From assembly GCA_946885845.1 (NCBI GenBank), contig CAMPHJ010000003.1, positions 1 to 64,000 on the forward strand: a stretch of 64,000 nt of DNA. The letters are read 5' to 3'. The stretch comes from an uncultured Sphingobium sp. Lineage in GTDB: Bacteria > Pseudomonadota > Alphaproteobacteria > Sphingomonadales > Sphingomonadaceae. Both the position numbers and the translations under genes were made by a program. The notes below the pieces were generated by a model, which saw nothing but the letters and a program-made list of their open reading frames with translations, was not told the origin of the DNA and made no database searches. Shown piece by piece: positions 10,085-21,133 of the stretch (positions within the stretch are counted from its first letter, which is position 1; every line of letters starts with the position of its first letter).

Positions 10085-10648
10085 TCAGTCTGCCCGCTTC
10101 ACATATTCCCGCTCATACACATCGACGACGATGCGGGTGCCGGAGACGATGTGCGGCGGCACCATGACGCGCACGCCATTGTCCAGGATCGCGGGCTTGT
10201 AGCTTGCCGATGCGGTCTGGCCCTTCACGACGGCGTCCGCTTCGACAACGGTCGCTTCAACCGTTTCGGGCAGCTGGACGGAAATCGGGCGTTCGTCATA
10301 CATTTCGAGCATGACCATCATGCCATCCTGCAGAAAGGCCGAAGCGTCGCCGACCAGGTCCTGCGGCAGGTTGATCTGTTCATAGGTTTCCGTGTCCATG
10401 AAGACGAGCATGTCGCCTTCGGCATAGAGATATTGGAAATCCTTGGTGTCGAGGCGGATGCGCTCCACCGTTTCAGCCGAGCGGAAACGCACATTATTCT
10501 TGCGCCCGTCGATCAGATTTTTCAGCTCAACCTGCATATAGGCGCCGCCCTTGCCGGGCTGGGTGTGCTGGATCTTGACGGCACGCCACAGGCTTCCGTC
10601 ATATTCGATATTGTTGCCGGGACGAATCTCGACGCCGCTGATCTTCAT
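10085..10648 (-). CDS. efp: Translation elongation factor P
   Basis: EF-P binds the ribosome between the P and E sites and rescues stalling at consecutive prolines. The 187-residue protein has the three-domain length and begins [11 protein letters not shown]. The tip of domain I reads [14 protein letters not shown], with Lys33 at the position that is modified in many bacteria. The C-terminal domain carries the family pattern around [13 protein letters not shown] chose ATG 10648 because it gives the conserved N-terminus; the frame is open 30 codons further up. Confidence 0.97.
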   Translation of the reverse strand: MKISGVEIRPGNNIEYDGSLWRAVKIQHTQPGKGGAYMQVELKNLIDGRKNNVRFRSAETVERIRLDTKDFQYLYAEGDMLVFMDTETYEQINLPQDLVGDASAFLQDGMMVMLEMYDERPISVQLPETVEATVVEADAVVKGQTASASYKPAILDNGVRVMVPPHIVSGTRIVVDVYEREYVKRAD

Positions 10649-10676
10649 GGGAAGAGCCTGCCTATATGTCTGAAGG

Positions 10677-10705
10677 TGAAAAGAGCCGGCCTTTAGAAGG
10701 CTGGC
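10677..10705 (-). terminator. Probable intrinsic terminator after the M23 peptidase gene
   Basis: On the minus strand an AAGG/CCTT-based hairpin (10685-10693 with 10697-10705, one mismatch, 3-nt loop) is followed by TCTTTTC. It lies about 40 nt past the stop of the peptidase and before efp. Confidence 0.6.
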
Positions 10706-10744
10706 CGCGCCTCTACATCGTGCCGCCGCGAAGGGCAAGTGGGG

Positions 10745-11332
10745 TCAAGGAAGCGGCCCCGCCAGCAACGGATAGGGATTGATCGCGCGCCCGCCATGCC
10801 ATGGCTCGCCCGGCTGTAGCTGATGCACCGCAAAGTGCAGGTGCGGCGCTGTCGGATCGGCATTGCCGCTGCTGCCGACGGTGGCGATTTTCTGCCCCCG
10901 CCGCACCTGCTGTCCTTCGGCCAGACCCTGCGCATAGGCGTCCAGATGCGCATAATAGTAAATGCGCTGACCGTCGCTGGACCGTTGGTAAATGGTCAGC
11001 CCGCCATCGACGCTGGAAAACAGCTTTTCAATGCGACCATCGGCTGCGGCGACCACCGCCCTGCCCCGATCCGCCATGATGTCGATGGCATCATGGGGCC
11101 GTGCGCCGCCCGCGCGGGATTGGGTAAAGGTATCGGACAGGGCGGCAGCAGAAATGCCCTCCACCGGGATGAGCAGCGACCCGGCTTCGGCCGACGGCGC
11201 TATGTTCGGCCGAACGTCGCTGCTCATAGGCGCATCGCCGGGCACGATCCGCACGCACATCCGCAGGAACAGGAGCAGCAACAGGATGGCGAGCGCCAAG
11301 CCAGCCCAGCGCCGCCGCCCCGGCCGGATCAT
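10745..11332 (-). CDS. M23 family metallopeptidase, membrane-anchored
   Basis: This is a predicted zinc endopeptidase of the LytM/M23 family that acts on peptidoglycan cross-links or is a degenerate activator. A single N-terminal membrane helix (about residues 10-28) follows an Arg-rich start. Zinc-site motifs are present: HDAID near residue 79 and APHLHFAV near residue 165, so it looks catalytically competent. At 195 residues it is close to a bare anchor plus catalytic domain. The ATG 11332 overlaps the stop of the L,D-transpeptidase by 4 nt, so the two peptidoglycan enzymes are co-translated. Confidence 0.9.
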   Translation of the reverse strand: MIRPGRRRWAGLALAILLLLLFLRMCVRIVPGDAPMSSDVRPNIAPSAEAGSLLIPVEGISAAALSDTFTQSRAGGARPHDAIDIMADRGRAVVAAADGRIEKLFSSVDGGLTIYQRSSDGQRIYYYAHLDAYAQGLAEGQQVRRGQKIATVGSSGNADPTAPHLHFAVHQLQPGEPWHGGRAINPYPLLAGPLP

Positions 11333-12423
11333 GCCTGGAATATGGCCTTCACCCCGGTCTTGACCATCTGCGCCAGTCGCGCCGCATCCCAATTGGTCAG
11401 GCGAATGCAGCCATGGCTTTCGGTGCGGCCAATCGTCCGGGGTTCAGGCGTGCCATGGATGCCATAATGGGGTTTCGACAGGTCGATCCACACGACCCCG
11501 ACCGGGCCGTTGGGGCCTGGTTTCAAGAGCGCTTTTTCATCCTTTGCGTCGGCATCCCAGAACAGGTCGGGGTTATAGTGGAAGTCGGGATTGCGGCTGA
11601 CGCCCTTTATTTCCCACGTCCCGATCGGCAGCGGATCATGTTGCGACCCCATGGTGGCGGGGAATTGGGCCATCAACTTGTCCTGCGCATCGAACACTCG
11701 CAACACGCCTTCGGATTTGTCCACGATGATATGATCGGCCTGCGGCTGTTCCTTCGCCACTGCCAGGCTGGCAAGCGTAGCGCCCCATCCGCGTTCATCG
11801 CCTTCAATATTGGCCACTGGCTGGTTGCCGATAGCAGGAACGCGGATGGTCGCGCCCGATCCGACCTTCGTATTGGGCGCATTCAGGGCGACCAGCACTT
11901 CCGCTTTGGTATGGAAGCGCTCCGCCAGCTTTTCCAGCAGGTTGCGATAGCCGATGAAGGGCAGCTTCGCCTGTTCACCCAGATCCTTGGGAACATCCAC
12001 GAACGGCCCGCGCGCAAAGCCGTCCGGGATTTTCACCAGCCAGGTCGCAGGGGGCGGGGCGCTGCCCAACAGGGCCTTTGCCGTGGCGTCGTCATATTTA
12101 CCGGATTCAGGCAGTCCCCGCGACTGCTGGAACCCGCGCAGGGCGGCGGTGAAGGACATGCCTTCCTTTCCATCGATGACGCCGGGGGAGAAGCCCGCAC
12201 GATCGAGCGCCACTTGCGCTTGCAATATTGCTTCCACGCGGGCCGGAGCGCCCTGAGGCTCAGGAACGATGGTGAAGGCATAGGGATCGCCCCCGGCCTG
12301 CGCCTGCTGTGCGGGGGTTTGCGCGGCATTGCCCTGCGGAGAAGGCGCGCTTTCGTTGGCATCGGTGACGGACACCTTGCAAGCGGTGCAAAGCAGCGTG
12401 AGCGCGAGCAGATGGATTTTCAA
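11329..12423 (-). CDS. L,D-transpeptidase (YkuD) with a peptidoglycan-binding domain
   Basis: The enzyme likely makes 3-3 cross-links or attaches proteins to peptidoglycan in the periplasm. The 364-residue protein has a signal sequence ending in CTAC, a lipobox that is only a weak fit; a PG_binding_1 domain at about 62-120 (QVALDRAGFSPGVIDG); a LysM-like middle; and a C-terminal YkuD domain with HGT and SHGCIRLTN, whose catalytic Cys is near residue 339. The start is TTG 12423, chosen because GGGAGAG lies about 8 nt upstream. Its stop overlaps the start of the M23 peptidase. Confidence 0.94.
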   Translation of the reverse strand: MKIHLLALTLLCTACKVSVTDANESAPSPQGNAAQTPAQQAQAGGDPYAFTIVPEPQGAPARVEAILQAQVALDRAGFSPGVIDGKEGMSFTAALRGFQQSRGLPESGKYDDATAKALLGSAPPPATWLVKIPDGFARGPFVDVPKDLGEQAKLPFIGYRNLLEKLAERFHTKAEVLVALNAPNTKVGSGATIRVPAIGNQPVANIEGDERGWGATLASLAVAKEQPQADHIIVDKSEGVLRVFDAQDKLMAQFPATMGSQHDPLPIGTWEIKGVSRNPDFHYNPDLFWDADAKDEKALLKPGPNGPVGVVWIDLSKPHYGIHGTPEPRTIGRTESHGCIRLTNWDAARLAQMVKTGVKAIFQA

Positions 12424-12519
12424 GGCGATACTCTCCCTAAGTTCGGGAGGAGAAACGCGCGGAGGAGAAGAAAGCTGCCTATGTCGTGCGGCGGCGATGG
12501 TAGTCGGTGCTGGTTTCCT

Positions 12520-13212
12520 TCAGTCTGCGCCCAGAAACTTCGCAAAGGCGCCGACACCTGCTTTGGGGCCTTCAGGATGGTTCCACACGGCTCCACTCAC
12601 GGCAAGGAAGTCCGCGCCCGCCTCGACCAGGGGCGCGGCATTGTCCGCCGTGATCCCGCCGACCGCGACGCAGGGCAGTTCGAACAGCGTGGTCCACCAG
12701 CCCAGGATAGACGGTTCGGGACGGTGATGCGTATCCTTGGTCGTGGTCGGATAGAAAGCCCCGAACGCGACATAGTCCGCCCCGGCCTCTCCCGCTTCCA
12801 TCGCGAGGTGGCGGCTGTCATGGCAAGTGACGCCGATCTGCACCTTAGGCCCCAGTATCTTGCGTGCATCACGTGGGTCGCCATCGCCCTGACCCAGATG
12901 CACGCCGTCAGCGCCAAGCCGCTGCGCCAGCGCGACGCTGTCGTTGATGATGAAGGCGACGTCCCGATCTGCACACAGTTTTTGGAGGGGTTCGGCGGCG
13001 CGGGCTATCGCATCTTCATCGACGCCCTTCAGCCGCAGTTGAAACGCTGCAACCTTGCCGCCGTCCAACGCATCGGCCAACTGCTGCACAAAGCCGTCGC
13101 CGATCACAGGCGGCGAGATGAGGTACAGCTGGCAGGGCGGTCGAAATCCCTTTTCAAACTGCTCGGCAAAATGGGGATCGAGCGCCAGCTCTTCGTCGGT
13201 AAAGTCGGTCAT
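12520..13212 (-). CDS. thiE: Thiamine phosphate synthase
   Basis: ThiE joins hydroxymethylpyrimidine diphosphate and hydroxyethylthiazole phosphate to make thiamine phosphate. The 230-residue protein has a TIM barrel core with [32 protein letters not shown] and the phosphate-binding VAVGGIT. An N-terminal stretch of about 25 acidic residues precedes the barrel. It stands alone on the minus strand, and I see no THI-box riboswitch in the 90 nt upstream. Confidence 0.94.
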   Translation of the reverse strand: MTDFTDEELALDPHFAEQFEKGFRPPCQLYLISPPVIGDGFVQQLADALDGGKVAAFQLRLKGVDEDAIARAAEPLQKLCADRDVAFIINDSVALAQRLGADGVHLGQGDGDPRDARKILGPKVQIGVTCHDSRHLAMEAGEAGADYVAFGAFYPTTTKDTHHRPEPSILGWWTTLFELPCVAVGGITADNAAPLVEAGADFLAVSGAVWNHPEGPKAGVGAFAKFLGAD

Positions 13213-13304
13213 GATGACGGATTAGGAAAGCTGGCCATATTTGTCGAGCGACGGAGCTAATCCCATTTAATCATTTCTTCATAGCAATAATTCATGAAGC
13301 AGTG

Positions 13305-13670
13305 ATGCTTCAGATTTCGTCACTCCCTTTTCGGCGATTGGTAATCGTCGAATTCTCAGGCTTTCTATCTCTCGAGGACGTCGCCGATTACGAGCGCAAG
13401 AAAAGAGCGGTCGTGGAGAGTATGGGCGGTGGGGAATTCGACATTCTGGTCGATACGGCGCAATGCGACATCCAGGCGCAGGACGTCGTCGCGGCTTTCC
13501 AGTATAATACCACAACCACCTCCTGCAGTCCCCGTCGGGTGGCGCTGGTCCGCCCCAGCTCGCTCGCGCGCATGCAGGCCCAGCGCGCGCTCAGCCGCGA
13601 CAATGCAGCTTTGTTCGACTCTCGCGCGGAAGCGCTGGACTGGCTGCACAAGGAATCAGTGACGGCATAG
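13305..13670 (+). CDS. STAS/SpoIIAA-like small protein, function unknown
   Basis: The 121-residue protein has an alternating beta-alpha pattern (RRLVIVEFSGFLSLEDVADY, then FDILVDTAQC and RRVALVRPS) that resembles the SpoIIAA/STAS-like fold found in many small alphaproteobacterial proteins. No conserved phosphorylatable serine is obvious. It starts at ATG 13305; a GTG directly before it is possible. It is divergent from thiE and convergent with fba, and is probably monocistronic. Confidence 0.75.
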   Translation: MLQISSLPFRRLVIVEFSGFLSLEDVADYERKKRAVVESMGGGEFDILVDTAQCDIQAQDVVAAFQYNTTTTSCSPRRVALVRPSSLARMQAQRALSRDNAALFDSRAEALDWLHKESVTA

Positions 13671-13715
13671 AAAGGCGCTTTAAGGTCGCCTCTCCTGCCA
13701 TCACCGAACCATGGC

Positions 13716-14612
13716 TTACGCTGCCTTGTTCGTGGAGGCGGTGTAGATTTCGTCGATCGCCTGACCGAGCGAGGCGTTGAACTCATCATCGTTCATCTGG
13801 TGACGCAGATCGTTCAGCAGCGCGCGGCTGAAGCTGGCGATGATGCCGCGATTCCTGGCCAGCTCAACACAGGCTTCGGCGCGGGAGAAGCCGCCCGACA
13901 GGGCCACGACGCGCAACACGCGCGGATGGTCGACCAGCGGATCGAACAGCCCGGCCTTGGTGGGGAGTGACAGTTTCAACATCACCTTGTCATCGCCCGG
14001 CAGCGCATCGAGCGCCTTCAGCAGTTCTTCGAGCAGGATCTGGTCGCAGTCGGCGCGCTCGGCGCTCTTGATGTTGATTTCCGGCTCCAGCATCGGCATC
14101 AACCCTGCGGCAAGCACCTGAGCGCCGACTTCGAACTGCTGCTTGACGATGGCGGCAATACCCTCGCGGTCGGCGAGATTGATAACCGAACGCTCCTTGG
14201 TCCCGAACACGCCCAACGACTTGGCGCGCTTCAGCAGGGCGTCGAGTTCCGGCATCGGCTTCATCATTTGAACGCCGTTCGCTTCGTCTTCCAGGCCCTT
14301 GTCGATCTTGATGAAGGGCACGACGCCACGCTCGATCAGCGCCTGCGGCACGGACTTGCCGCCCGCCTGACCGTCCATGGTCCGTTCGAACAGGATCGCG
14401 CCGATCACCTTTTCGCCGCTAAAACAGGGCGAGGTGATGATACGGCTGCGCATGTCGTGGATGAGGCCGAACATTTCCTCATCATTGTTCCACGCGCCGT
14501 CTTCAATGCCGTAGCCCTTAAGAGCCTTGGGCGTCGAACCGCCGCTCTGGTCGAGGGCGGCGATAAAGCCGTTGCCGCCCGCAATCTTGTTCATCATATC
14601 CTGATCCAGCAT
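13716..14612 (-). CDS. fba: Fructose-bisphosphate aldolase, class I
   Basis: The enzyme cleaves fructose-1,6-bisphosphate to the two triose phosphates through a Schiff-base lysine. The short bacterial class I form fits: FIAALDQSGGSTPKAL near the N-terminus, FIKIDKGLE, and the Schiff-base region VMLKLSLPTK. There are no class II zinc motifs. I prefer ATG 14612 with AAGG about 10 nt upstream; GTG 14618 is an alternative. The gene follows pgk, separated by a terminator. Confidence 0.95.
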   Translation of the reverse strand: MLDQDMMNKIAGGNGFIAALDQSGGSTPKALKGYGIEDGAWNNDEEMFGLIHDMRSRIITSPCFSGEKVIGAILFERTMDGQAGGKSVPQALIERGVVPFIKIDKGLEDEANGVQMMKPMPELDALLKRAKSLGVFGTKERSVINLADREGIAAIVKQQFEVGAQVLAAGLMPMLEPEINIKSAERADCDQILLEELLKALDALPGDDKVMLKLSLPTKAGLFDPLVDHPRVLRVVALSGGFSRAEACVELARNRGIIASFSRALLNDLRHQMNDDEFNASLGQAIDEIYTASTNKAA

Positions 14613-14668
14613 CTGCACATACCTTCTCTGTTGGGTTTGCGCCGCCCCATCGGCAGCTTCGAAATTTG

Positions 14669-14699
14669 AAAAAGGTCGCCATTTTTGGGGATGGCGGCC
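14669..14699 (-). terminator. Intrinsic terminator after pgk
   Basis: On the minus strand GGCCGCCAT and ATGGCGACC (14691-14699 and 14674-14682, one mismatch) form a stem that is followed by TTTTTC. It lies 7 nt past the pgk stop, so fba probably has its own promoter or depends on read-through. Confidence 0.75.
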
Positions 14700-14705
14700 C
14701 GAAGT

Positions 14706-15908
14706 TCACACCATCAATGCGCTGACGCCCGGCAGGTCCTTGCCTTCCATCCATTCGAGGAAGGCGCCCCCCGCCGTGGAGACGAAGGTGAAGTCACCCG
14801 CCACGCCCGCATGGTTGAGCGCCGCGACGGTGTCGCCGCCACCGGCCACGGACGTCAGGCCGCCTTCCTTGGTCAGCGCCGCCGCCGTCTTTGCGAGCGC
14901 CACTGTCGCCTTGTCGAACGGCGCGATTTCGAACGCGCCCAGCGGGCCGTTCCATACCAGCGTGCGGCAGTTCTTGAGCGCGTCGCCCAGCGCCTCAACG
15001 GCGGCAGGCCCTACGTCCAGGATCATTTCGTCGGCGGCGACTTCGTGCACGTTGCATGTGCGGACGGAGGGAGGATTGGCGGCAAACTCCTTCGCCACCA
15101 CCACGTCGTAGGGCAAGTGGATGGTGCAACCCGCAGCCTCCGCCTTGTCGAAGATCGCCTCAGCAGTTTCGGCCAGATCCTTTTCGCACAGCGACTTGCC
15201 GACGTCGACGCCGCGCGCGTGGAGGAAGGTGTTGGCCATGCCGCCGCCGATGATCAGATGATCGACCTTCGCGACAAGGTTGTTCAGCACATCGAGCTTG
15301 GTCGAAACCTTGGCCCCGCCGACGACCGCCGCAACCGGCTTCACCGGCTCGCCCAGCGCAGCCTGCAGCGCATCCAGCTCCTTTTCCATGGAACGGCCCG
15401 CAAAGGCAGGCAGCTTGTGCGCCAGACCTTCGGTCGAGGCATGGGCGCGATGCGCGGCGGAGAAAGCGTCGTTTACATAAAGGTCGCCGATCGCGGCCAT
15501 GGCTTCCGCCAGCGCCGGATCATTTTTTTCCTCGCCGGGGTGGAAGCGGGTGTTTTCCAGGATGGAAATGTCGCCCGGACGCATCACGGCGATGCCATCG
15601 ACCGCTGCTTCGCCGCAGCAATCGGGAATGAACTGCACGTCGCGGCCCAGCACCTGCGTCAGCGGGCGGGTAATTTTGGAGAGCGAATATTCCGGGTTCT
15701 TCTGACCCTTAGGCCGCCCGAAATGCGCCAGGATCAATACCTTCGCGCCGCGATCCGCCAGTTCCAGGACCGTCGGCATCGCCGCCCGCAGGCGTGTGTC
15801 GTCGCTCACCGATCCGTCCTGCATCGGCACGTTCAGATCCTCACGCACCAGCACCACCTTGCCGGTGATGTCCCCCATGTCGTCGAGTGTCTTGAACGGC
15901 TTTGCCAT
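14706..15908 (-). CDS. pgk: Phosphoglycerate kinase
   Basis: Pgk interconverts 1,3-bisphosphoglycerate and 3-phosphoglycerate and forms or uses ATP. The 400-residue length is standard. Motifs seen are [13 protein letters not shown] near the start, [27 protein letters not shown], and [13 protein letters not shown] at the nucleotide site. ATG 15908 is the start that gives [10 protein letters not shown]; 33 further open codons upstream run into the gap terminator and are not coding. Confidence 0.98.
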   Translation of the reverse strand: MAKPFKTLDDMGDITGKVVLVREDLNVPMQDGSVSDDTRLRAAMPTVLELADRGAKVLILAHFGRPKGQKNPEYSLSKITRPLTQVLGRDVQFIPDCCGEAAVDGIAVMRPGDISILENTRFHPGEEKNDPALAEAMAAIGDLYVNDAFSAAHRAHASTEGLAHKLPAFAGRSMEKELDALQAALGEPVKPVAAVVGGAKVSTKLDVLNNLVAKVDHLIIGGGMANTFLHARGVDVGKSLCEKDLAETAEAIFDKAEAAGCTIHLPYDVVVAKEFAANPPSVRTCNVHEVAADEMILDVGPAAVEALGDALKNCRTLVWNGPLGAFEIAPFDKATVALAKTAAALTKEGGLTSVAGGGDTVAALNHAGVAGDFTFVSTAGGAFLEWMEGKDLPGVSALMV

Positions 15909-15946
15909 GATCGGTCCCTGTCGCGCGCTGATTGGGTCAGTGAATG

Positions 15947-15973
15947 AAAACCCCGCCGGATGGTCCGGCGGGG
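15947..15973 (-). terminator. Intrinsic terminator after gap
   Basis: A perfect 10-bp stem, CCCCGCCGGA with TCCGGCGGGG and a 3-nt loop (15951-15973), is followed on the minus strand by TTTTC. It starts about 12 nt after the gap stop and before pgk. Confidence 0.9.
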
Positions 15974-15984
15974 CTATGCGGGTC

Positions 15985-16995
15985 TTAGAAGAACTTCGCC
16001 ACGACACCCGTTGTGTCGATCATGCGGTTCGAAAAGCCCCATTCATTGTCGTACCAGCTAAGGACACGAACCAGATTGCCGTCGATGACGGCCGTTTCCA
16101 GGCTGTCCACGGTCGAGCTGCGCGGATCGCCATTATAGTCGATCGACACCAGCGGTTCGTCCGAATAGCCCAGCACGCCCTTCAGCGGACCCGCTTCCGA
16201 AGCGGCCTTCAGCAGCTGGTTCACTTCATCCTTGGTCGTCCCGCGCTTGGCGATGAACTTGAGGTCGACGACCGAGACGTTTGGGGTCGGCACGCGCACT
16301 GACGAGCCGTCCAGCTTGCCCTTCAATTCCGGCAGAACCTCACCCACGGCGCGGGCGGCGCCGGTGGTGGTGGGGATCATCGACAGCGCAGCGGCGCGGG
16401 CGCGGCGCATGTCGCTGTGCAGCTGATCCAGCGTATTCTGGTCGTTGGTGTAGCTGTGGATCGTCGTCATGAATCCCTTTTCGATGCCGATGGCGTCGTG
16501 CAGGACCTTGGCGAGCGGGGCCAGGCAGTTGGTGGTGCAGCTGGCGTTCGAAATGACCACATCATCGGCGGTCAGCGCATCATGGTTGACGCCGAACACG
16601 ATGGTCTTGTCGACGCCCGTTGCGGGAGCCGAGATGACGACGCGCTTGGCGCCGGCGGTCAGATGCGCGCTCGCCTTTTCCTTGCTGGCGAAAATGCCGG
16701 TGCATTCCAGCGCGATGTCGACGCCCTGCGCGGCGTGCGGCAGCTTGGCGGGATCACGTTCGGCGGTGACGGCAATACGCTTGCCGTTGATGATCAGCGC
16801 GTCGCCTTCGGCGCTGACGTCGCCGGCCCAGTTGCCATGGACGCTGTCACGCTTGAACAGCAGGGCGTTGGCCTTTGCATCGCCCAGGTCGTTGATGCTG
16901 ACCAGTTCCAGGTCATGGTCGGTGCGCGACAGGATTGCGCGCGCCACCAGGCGACCGATACGTCCGAAACCGTTAATTGCTACCTTCGTTGCCAC
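15985..16995 (-). CDS. gap: Glyceraldehyde-3-phosphate dehydrogenase, type I
   Basis: The enzyme oxidises glyceraldehyde-3-phosphate with NAD(P)+ and phosphate. The 336-residue protein starts with the NGFGRIGR dinucleotide-binding loop, and its catalytic Cys lies in [15 protein letters not shown]. The start is GTG 16995, supported by AGGAGG about 8 nt upstream. It lies 30 nt after tkt, so tkt and gap probably share a transcript that ends at the hairpin downstream. Confidence 0.98.
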   Translation of the reverse strand: MATKVAINGFGRIGRLVARAILSRTDHDLELVSINDLGDAKANALLFKRDSVHGNWAGDVSAEGDALIINGKRIAVTAERDPAKLPHAAQGVDIALECTGIFASKEKASAHLTAGAKRVVISAPATGVDKTIVFGVNHDALTADDVVISNASCTTNCLAPLAKVLHDAIGIEKGFMTTIHSYTNDQNTLDQLHSDMRRARAAALSMIPTTTGAARAVGEVLPELKGKLDGSSVRVPTPNVSVVDLKFIAKRGTTKDEVNQLLKAASEAGPLKGVLGYSDEPLVSIDYNGDPRSSTVDSLETAVIDGNLVRVLSWYDNEWGFSNRMIDTTGVVAKFF

Positions 16996-17025
16996 TGCAC
17001 TAGCCTCCTGATTGGGTAGTTGTTC

Positions 17026-18993
<1,968 letters not shown>

Positions 18994-19166
18994 CTAGGCT
19001 GGCTTCTTTCCTGCTTGGCTCACGGCCCCCTGCCGAGCCGACGAATCGAAATCGGGTCCCCTTTGTCGCCTCACGCACGGGGCGTCAACCGCAGCAGGGC
19101 GCAACGCCGCCCATCGCGGTCCAATGACCGCTTTTGCGCGGCGAAAACTTTGTCTATGCGTAGGAC

Positions 19167-19376
19167 ATGGCAAGCAACGGCATGAAGCAGGCGATCGGTG
19201 CGCTGGAGCGCGCAGTCAGCAGGCTGGAACAGCAGGTGGATGGGTTCAAGCGGGCAGCCCCCGATCCCACCACGACTGGAGTAGATGCGGCAGCGGCGCG
19301 GGAAGCGCTCCGTTCGCTCGACGAACTGATCGCGGAGATCAAGGGGCGCGAGATCAAGGAACAGGCCAATGGCTGA
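19167..19376 (+). CDS. Small coiled-coil protein upstream of zapA
   Basis: The 69-residue protein is almost entirely heptad-like helix, interrupted by a Pro/Thr/Gly linker near residue 32-38 (AIGALERAVSRLEQQVDGF, then AREALRSLDELIAEIKGRE). It overlaps zapA by 8 nt (ATGGCTGA). A short coiled-coil gene in this place is common in alphaproteobacteria, and a role with ZapA at the division ring is an inference from position only. Confidence 0.82.
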   Translation: MASNGMKQAIGALERAVSRLEQQVDGFKRAAPDPTTTGVDAAAAREALRSLDELIAEIKGREIKEQANG

Positions 19377-19704
19377 AACATCGCTCCAGATTGCCGGTCG
19401 TCATTATACGGTGCGCTGTCGCGATGGCGAAGAGGCGCATCTTGCCCACCTGGCCAGCCTGATCGAGCGCAAGGCTCGTCTGGCTCAGCAGAACACGCCC
19501 GGCCTGACCGAAGTGCGCACGTTGCTCTTTGCCGCGCTGTTCATGGCCGACGAGCTGAACGACCTGGAGCGAGAGGCCGCCGGTCGGCAGCAGCAGCTGG
19601 CGCTGGATGATGAGGACGAATCGGCCACCCGCGCCATCGAAGCACTGGCCGCGCGCATAGAAAAGCTGAGCGACAGGCTTGCCGCGCCTGCGCCGGACGC
19701 CTAG
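19369..19704 (+). CDS. zapA: Cell division protein ZapA
   Basis: ZapA binds FtsZ and promotes bundling of its filaments at mid-cell. The 111-residue protein has the typical N-terminal globular part (LQIAGRHYTVRCRDGEEAHL) and a C-terminal coiled coil. The gene order zapA, 6S RNA, 5-formyl-THF cyclo-ligase follows at once, as in many proteobacteria, which supports the identity. Confidence 0.93.
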   Translation: MAETSLQIAGRHYTVRCRDGEEAHLAHLASLIERKARLAQQNTPGLTEVRTLLFAALFMADELNDLEREAAGRQQQLALDDEDESATRAIEALAARIEKLSDRLAAPAPDA

Positions 19705-19710
19705 ATAGAA

Positions 19711-19876
19711 GGTGACGGGCACTGCCTGGTACGAGCTTTAGCGAACATCCCTGAGGCGATAATCACATCCAAGGGGGCTGTCCCTGGGCGGGCTCAGGCC
19801 CGATCTACATGGTCCCCACCTGACGTTGAGGCGTCAGAGGATATTCCAGCAAACGGCCAAGGCGGTCCCGTCACCT
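19711..19876 (+). ncRNA. ssrS: 6S RNA
   Basis: 6S RNA mimics an open promoter and sequesters the housekeeping RNA polymerase holoenzyme in stationary phase. The closing helix is visible: GGTGACGGG at 19711-19719 pairs perfectly with CCCGTCACC at 19867-19875, and a run of T follows at 19876-19881. Between them lie a CCCTGAGGCGATAATCACAT-type segment like that after the 5' arm of known 6S RNAs and GC-rich arms around a large central bulge. The location between zapA and fthC is the classic one. Length is about 165 nt. Confidence 0.9.
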
Positions 19877-19907
19877 TTTTTCCATCCGCCGGTTGAACCA
19901 TCAACGC

Positions 19908-19969
19908 GCGCCTGCGAAGGCGGGAGATTAGTTCAGACGGCGGGTCTGGGCTCCTGCCTTCGCAGGAGC
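19908..19969. repeat. Inverted repeat between 6S RNA and fthC
   Basis: GCGCCTGCGAAGGCGGGAG (19908-19926) faces CTCCTGCCTTCGCAGGAGC (19951-19969). The pair forms a long imperfect hairpin of a type that looks dispersed. It lies just before fthC and could limit transcription from the 6S promoter into it. Confidence 0.75.
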
Positions 19970-20000
19970 ACGTCCCGCCCCAAAACAGCGGACGCAAGGC

Positions 20001-20579
20001 ATGAGCGACGATCCAGACAAGACTGCCCTGCGCGCCATCGCCCGCGACCGCCGCCGCGCCTTTGTCGCGTCGCTGGATCAGATCGCGCACCGACTGGCGT
20101 TCAAGGCGATCCCTTCCCCCCTTGCCCGGCGGCTGGAGAATGCGCGGACGGTCGCCATCTATATGGGCCTGGATGACGAAGCCCCGGCGCAGCGCTTTGC
20201 CGCGCCGCTGCAAGCAATGGGCAAGGTCATCGCCCTGCCCCGCGTTCTGGATCGGATCGGCACCATGGATTTCCTGGCATGGTTGCCCGAAGACCGGCTT
20301 TTGCCCGGACTCTACGGCACCCATCACCCCGAACCGAGCGGACCGCCTGTGGCGCCGGACGTCATAATCGCGCCACTGCTCGGCTTTGACCGGGCGATGA
20401 ACCGACTGGGTCAGGGCGGCGGCTATTATGACCGCGCCTTTGCCCGGCACCCCGACGCATTGCGGATCGGCCTGGCCTGGTCGGTGCAGGAACATGACGC
20501 CCTGCCCGCCGACCCGTGGGACCTGCCGCTGGACATTATATTGACTGAAGTCGAACTGATCGAAGGACCCGACGCGTGA
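20001..20579 (+). CDS. fthC: 5-formyltetrahydrofolate cyclo-ligase
   Basis: The enzyme (MTHFS, YgfA family) converts 5-formyl-THF to 5,10-methenyl-THF with ATP. The 192-residue protein shows the family pattern: an Arg-rich N-terminal helix (ALRAIARDRRRAFV), IIAPLLGFDRAMNRLGQGGGYYDR as the substrate/ATP signature, and IGLAWSVQE near the end. Its stop overlaps the GTG of the next gene by 4 nt. Confidence 0.94.
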   Translation: MSDDPDKTALRAIARDRRRAFVASLDQIAHRLAFKAIPSPLARRLENARTVAIYMGLDDEAPAQRFAAPLQAMGKVIALPRVLDRIGTMDFLAWLPEDRLLPGLYGTHHPEPSGPPVAPDVIIAPLLGFDRAMNRLGQGGGYYDRAFARHPDALRIGLAWSVQEHDALPADPWDLPLDIILTEVELIEGPDA

Positions 20580-20815
20580 ACCGCCAGCCTACCCCCTATC
20601 GGCCCAGTTGGCGCAAGCCCGTGGGCACGTTCGCCATCGTCGGGCTGATTGCGCTGTGGGCGATCATGATCGGCAGCCTGTCGGGCCTGATCGGTCGCCT
20701 GCCGATGTTGGCGCAGGTGCCGGTGTATATTTTTCTGGGGCTGGTCTGGCTGTGGATACTGCCTTTGAAGCGCCTGCTGGCCTGGATGGAAACAGGGCGC
20801 TGGCGGCGCGGCTAA
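20576..20815 (+). CDS. DUF2842 family small membrane protein
   Basis: This 79-residue protein begins at GTG 20576, inside the end of fthC (GTGA overlap), so it is probably co-translated. It has two hydrophobic helices (about residues 18-36 and 45-65) and a Pro/Trp/Arg-rich start (YRPSWRKPVG) characteristic of DUF2842. The function of the family is not known. Confidence 0.85.
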   Translation: MNRQPTPYRPSWRKPVGTFAIVGLIALWAIMIGSLSGLIGRLPMLAQVPVYIFLGLVWLWILPLKRLLAWMETGRWRRG

Positions 20816-20878
20816 ATCCGCCATAGGTTCGGCGCGGCCAAGGGGTGCAAATCCGCCGTTCAAAAGCGCCCACTTCCG

Positions 20879-20959
20879 TCGTCGCAGCGCAGGCTGGAAT
20901 CTCGTGAGAGTAGGCCGCACGTAAAGACCTGAGATGCCAGCTTCCGCTGGCGTGACGAC
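20879..20959. repeat. Intergenic inverted repeat near tRNA-Asp
   Basis: A left arm at 20879-20903 (GTCGTCGCAGCGCAGGCTGG plus AATCTC) faces a right arm at 20931-20959 (GAGATGCCAGCTTCCGCTGG then CGTGACGAC). The complementary ends and the core palindrome match the units found between nuoE and nuoF, so these belong to one dispersed family. Confidence 0.75.
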
Positions 20960-21015
20960 AAGTATAATTTTCAGGAATTTCTGGTCCTAAAGGACCATTC
21001 ACTCTTCATAAAGAG

Positions 21016-21092
<77 letters not shown>

Positions 21093-21133
21093 GTTCGGTG
21101 TGGGCGGGCATCTATGCGGGACCGCCGGACCTG

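Noticed and set aside
13213..13301. TPP riboswitch upstream of thiE
   Set aside because: No CTGAGA or ACCTGATC-type conserved blocks can be found in the 90 nt before the start.
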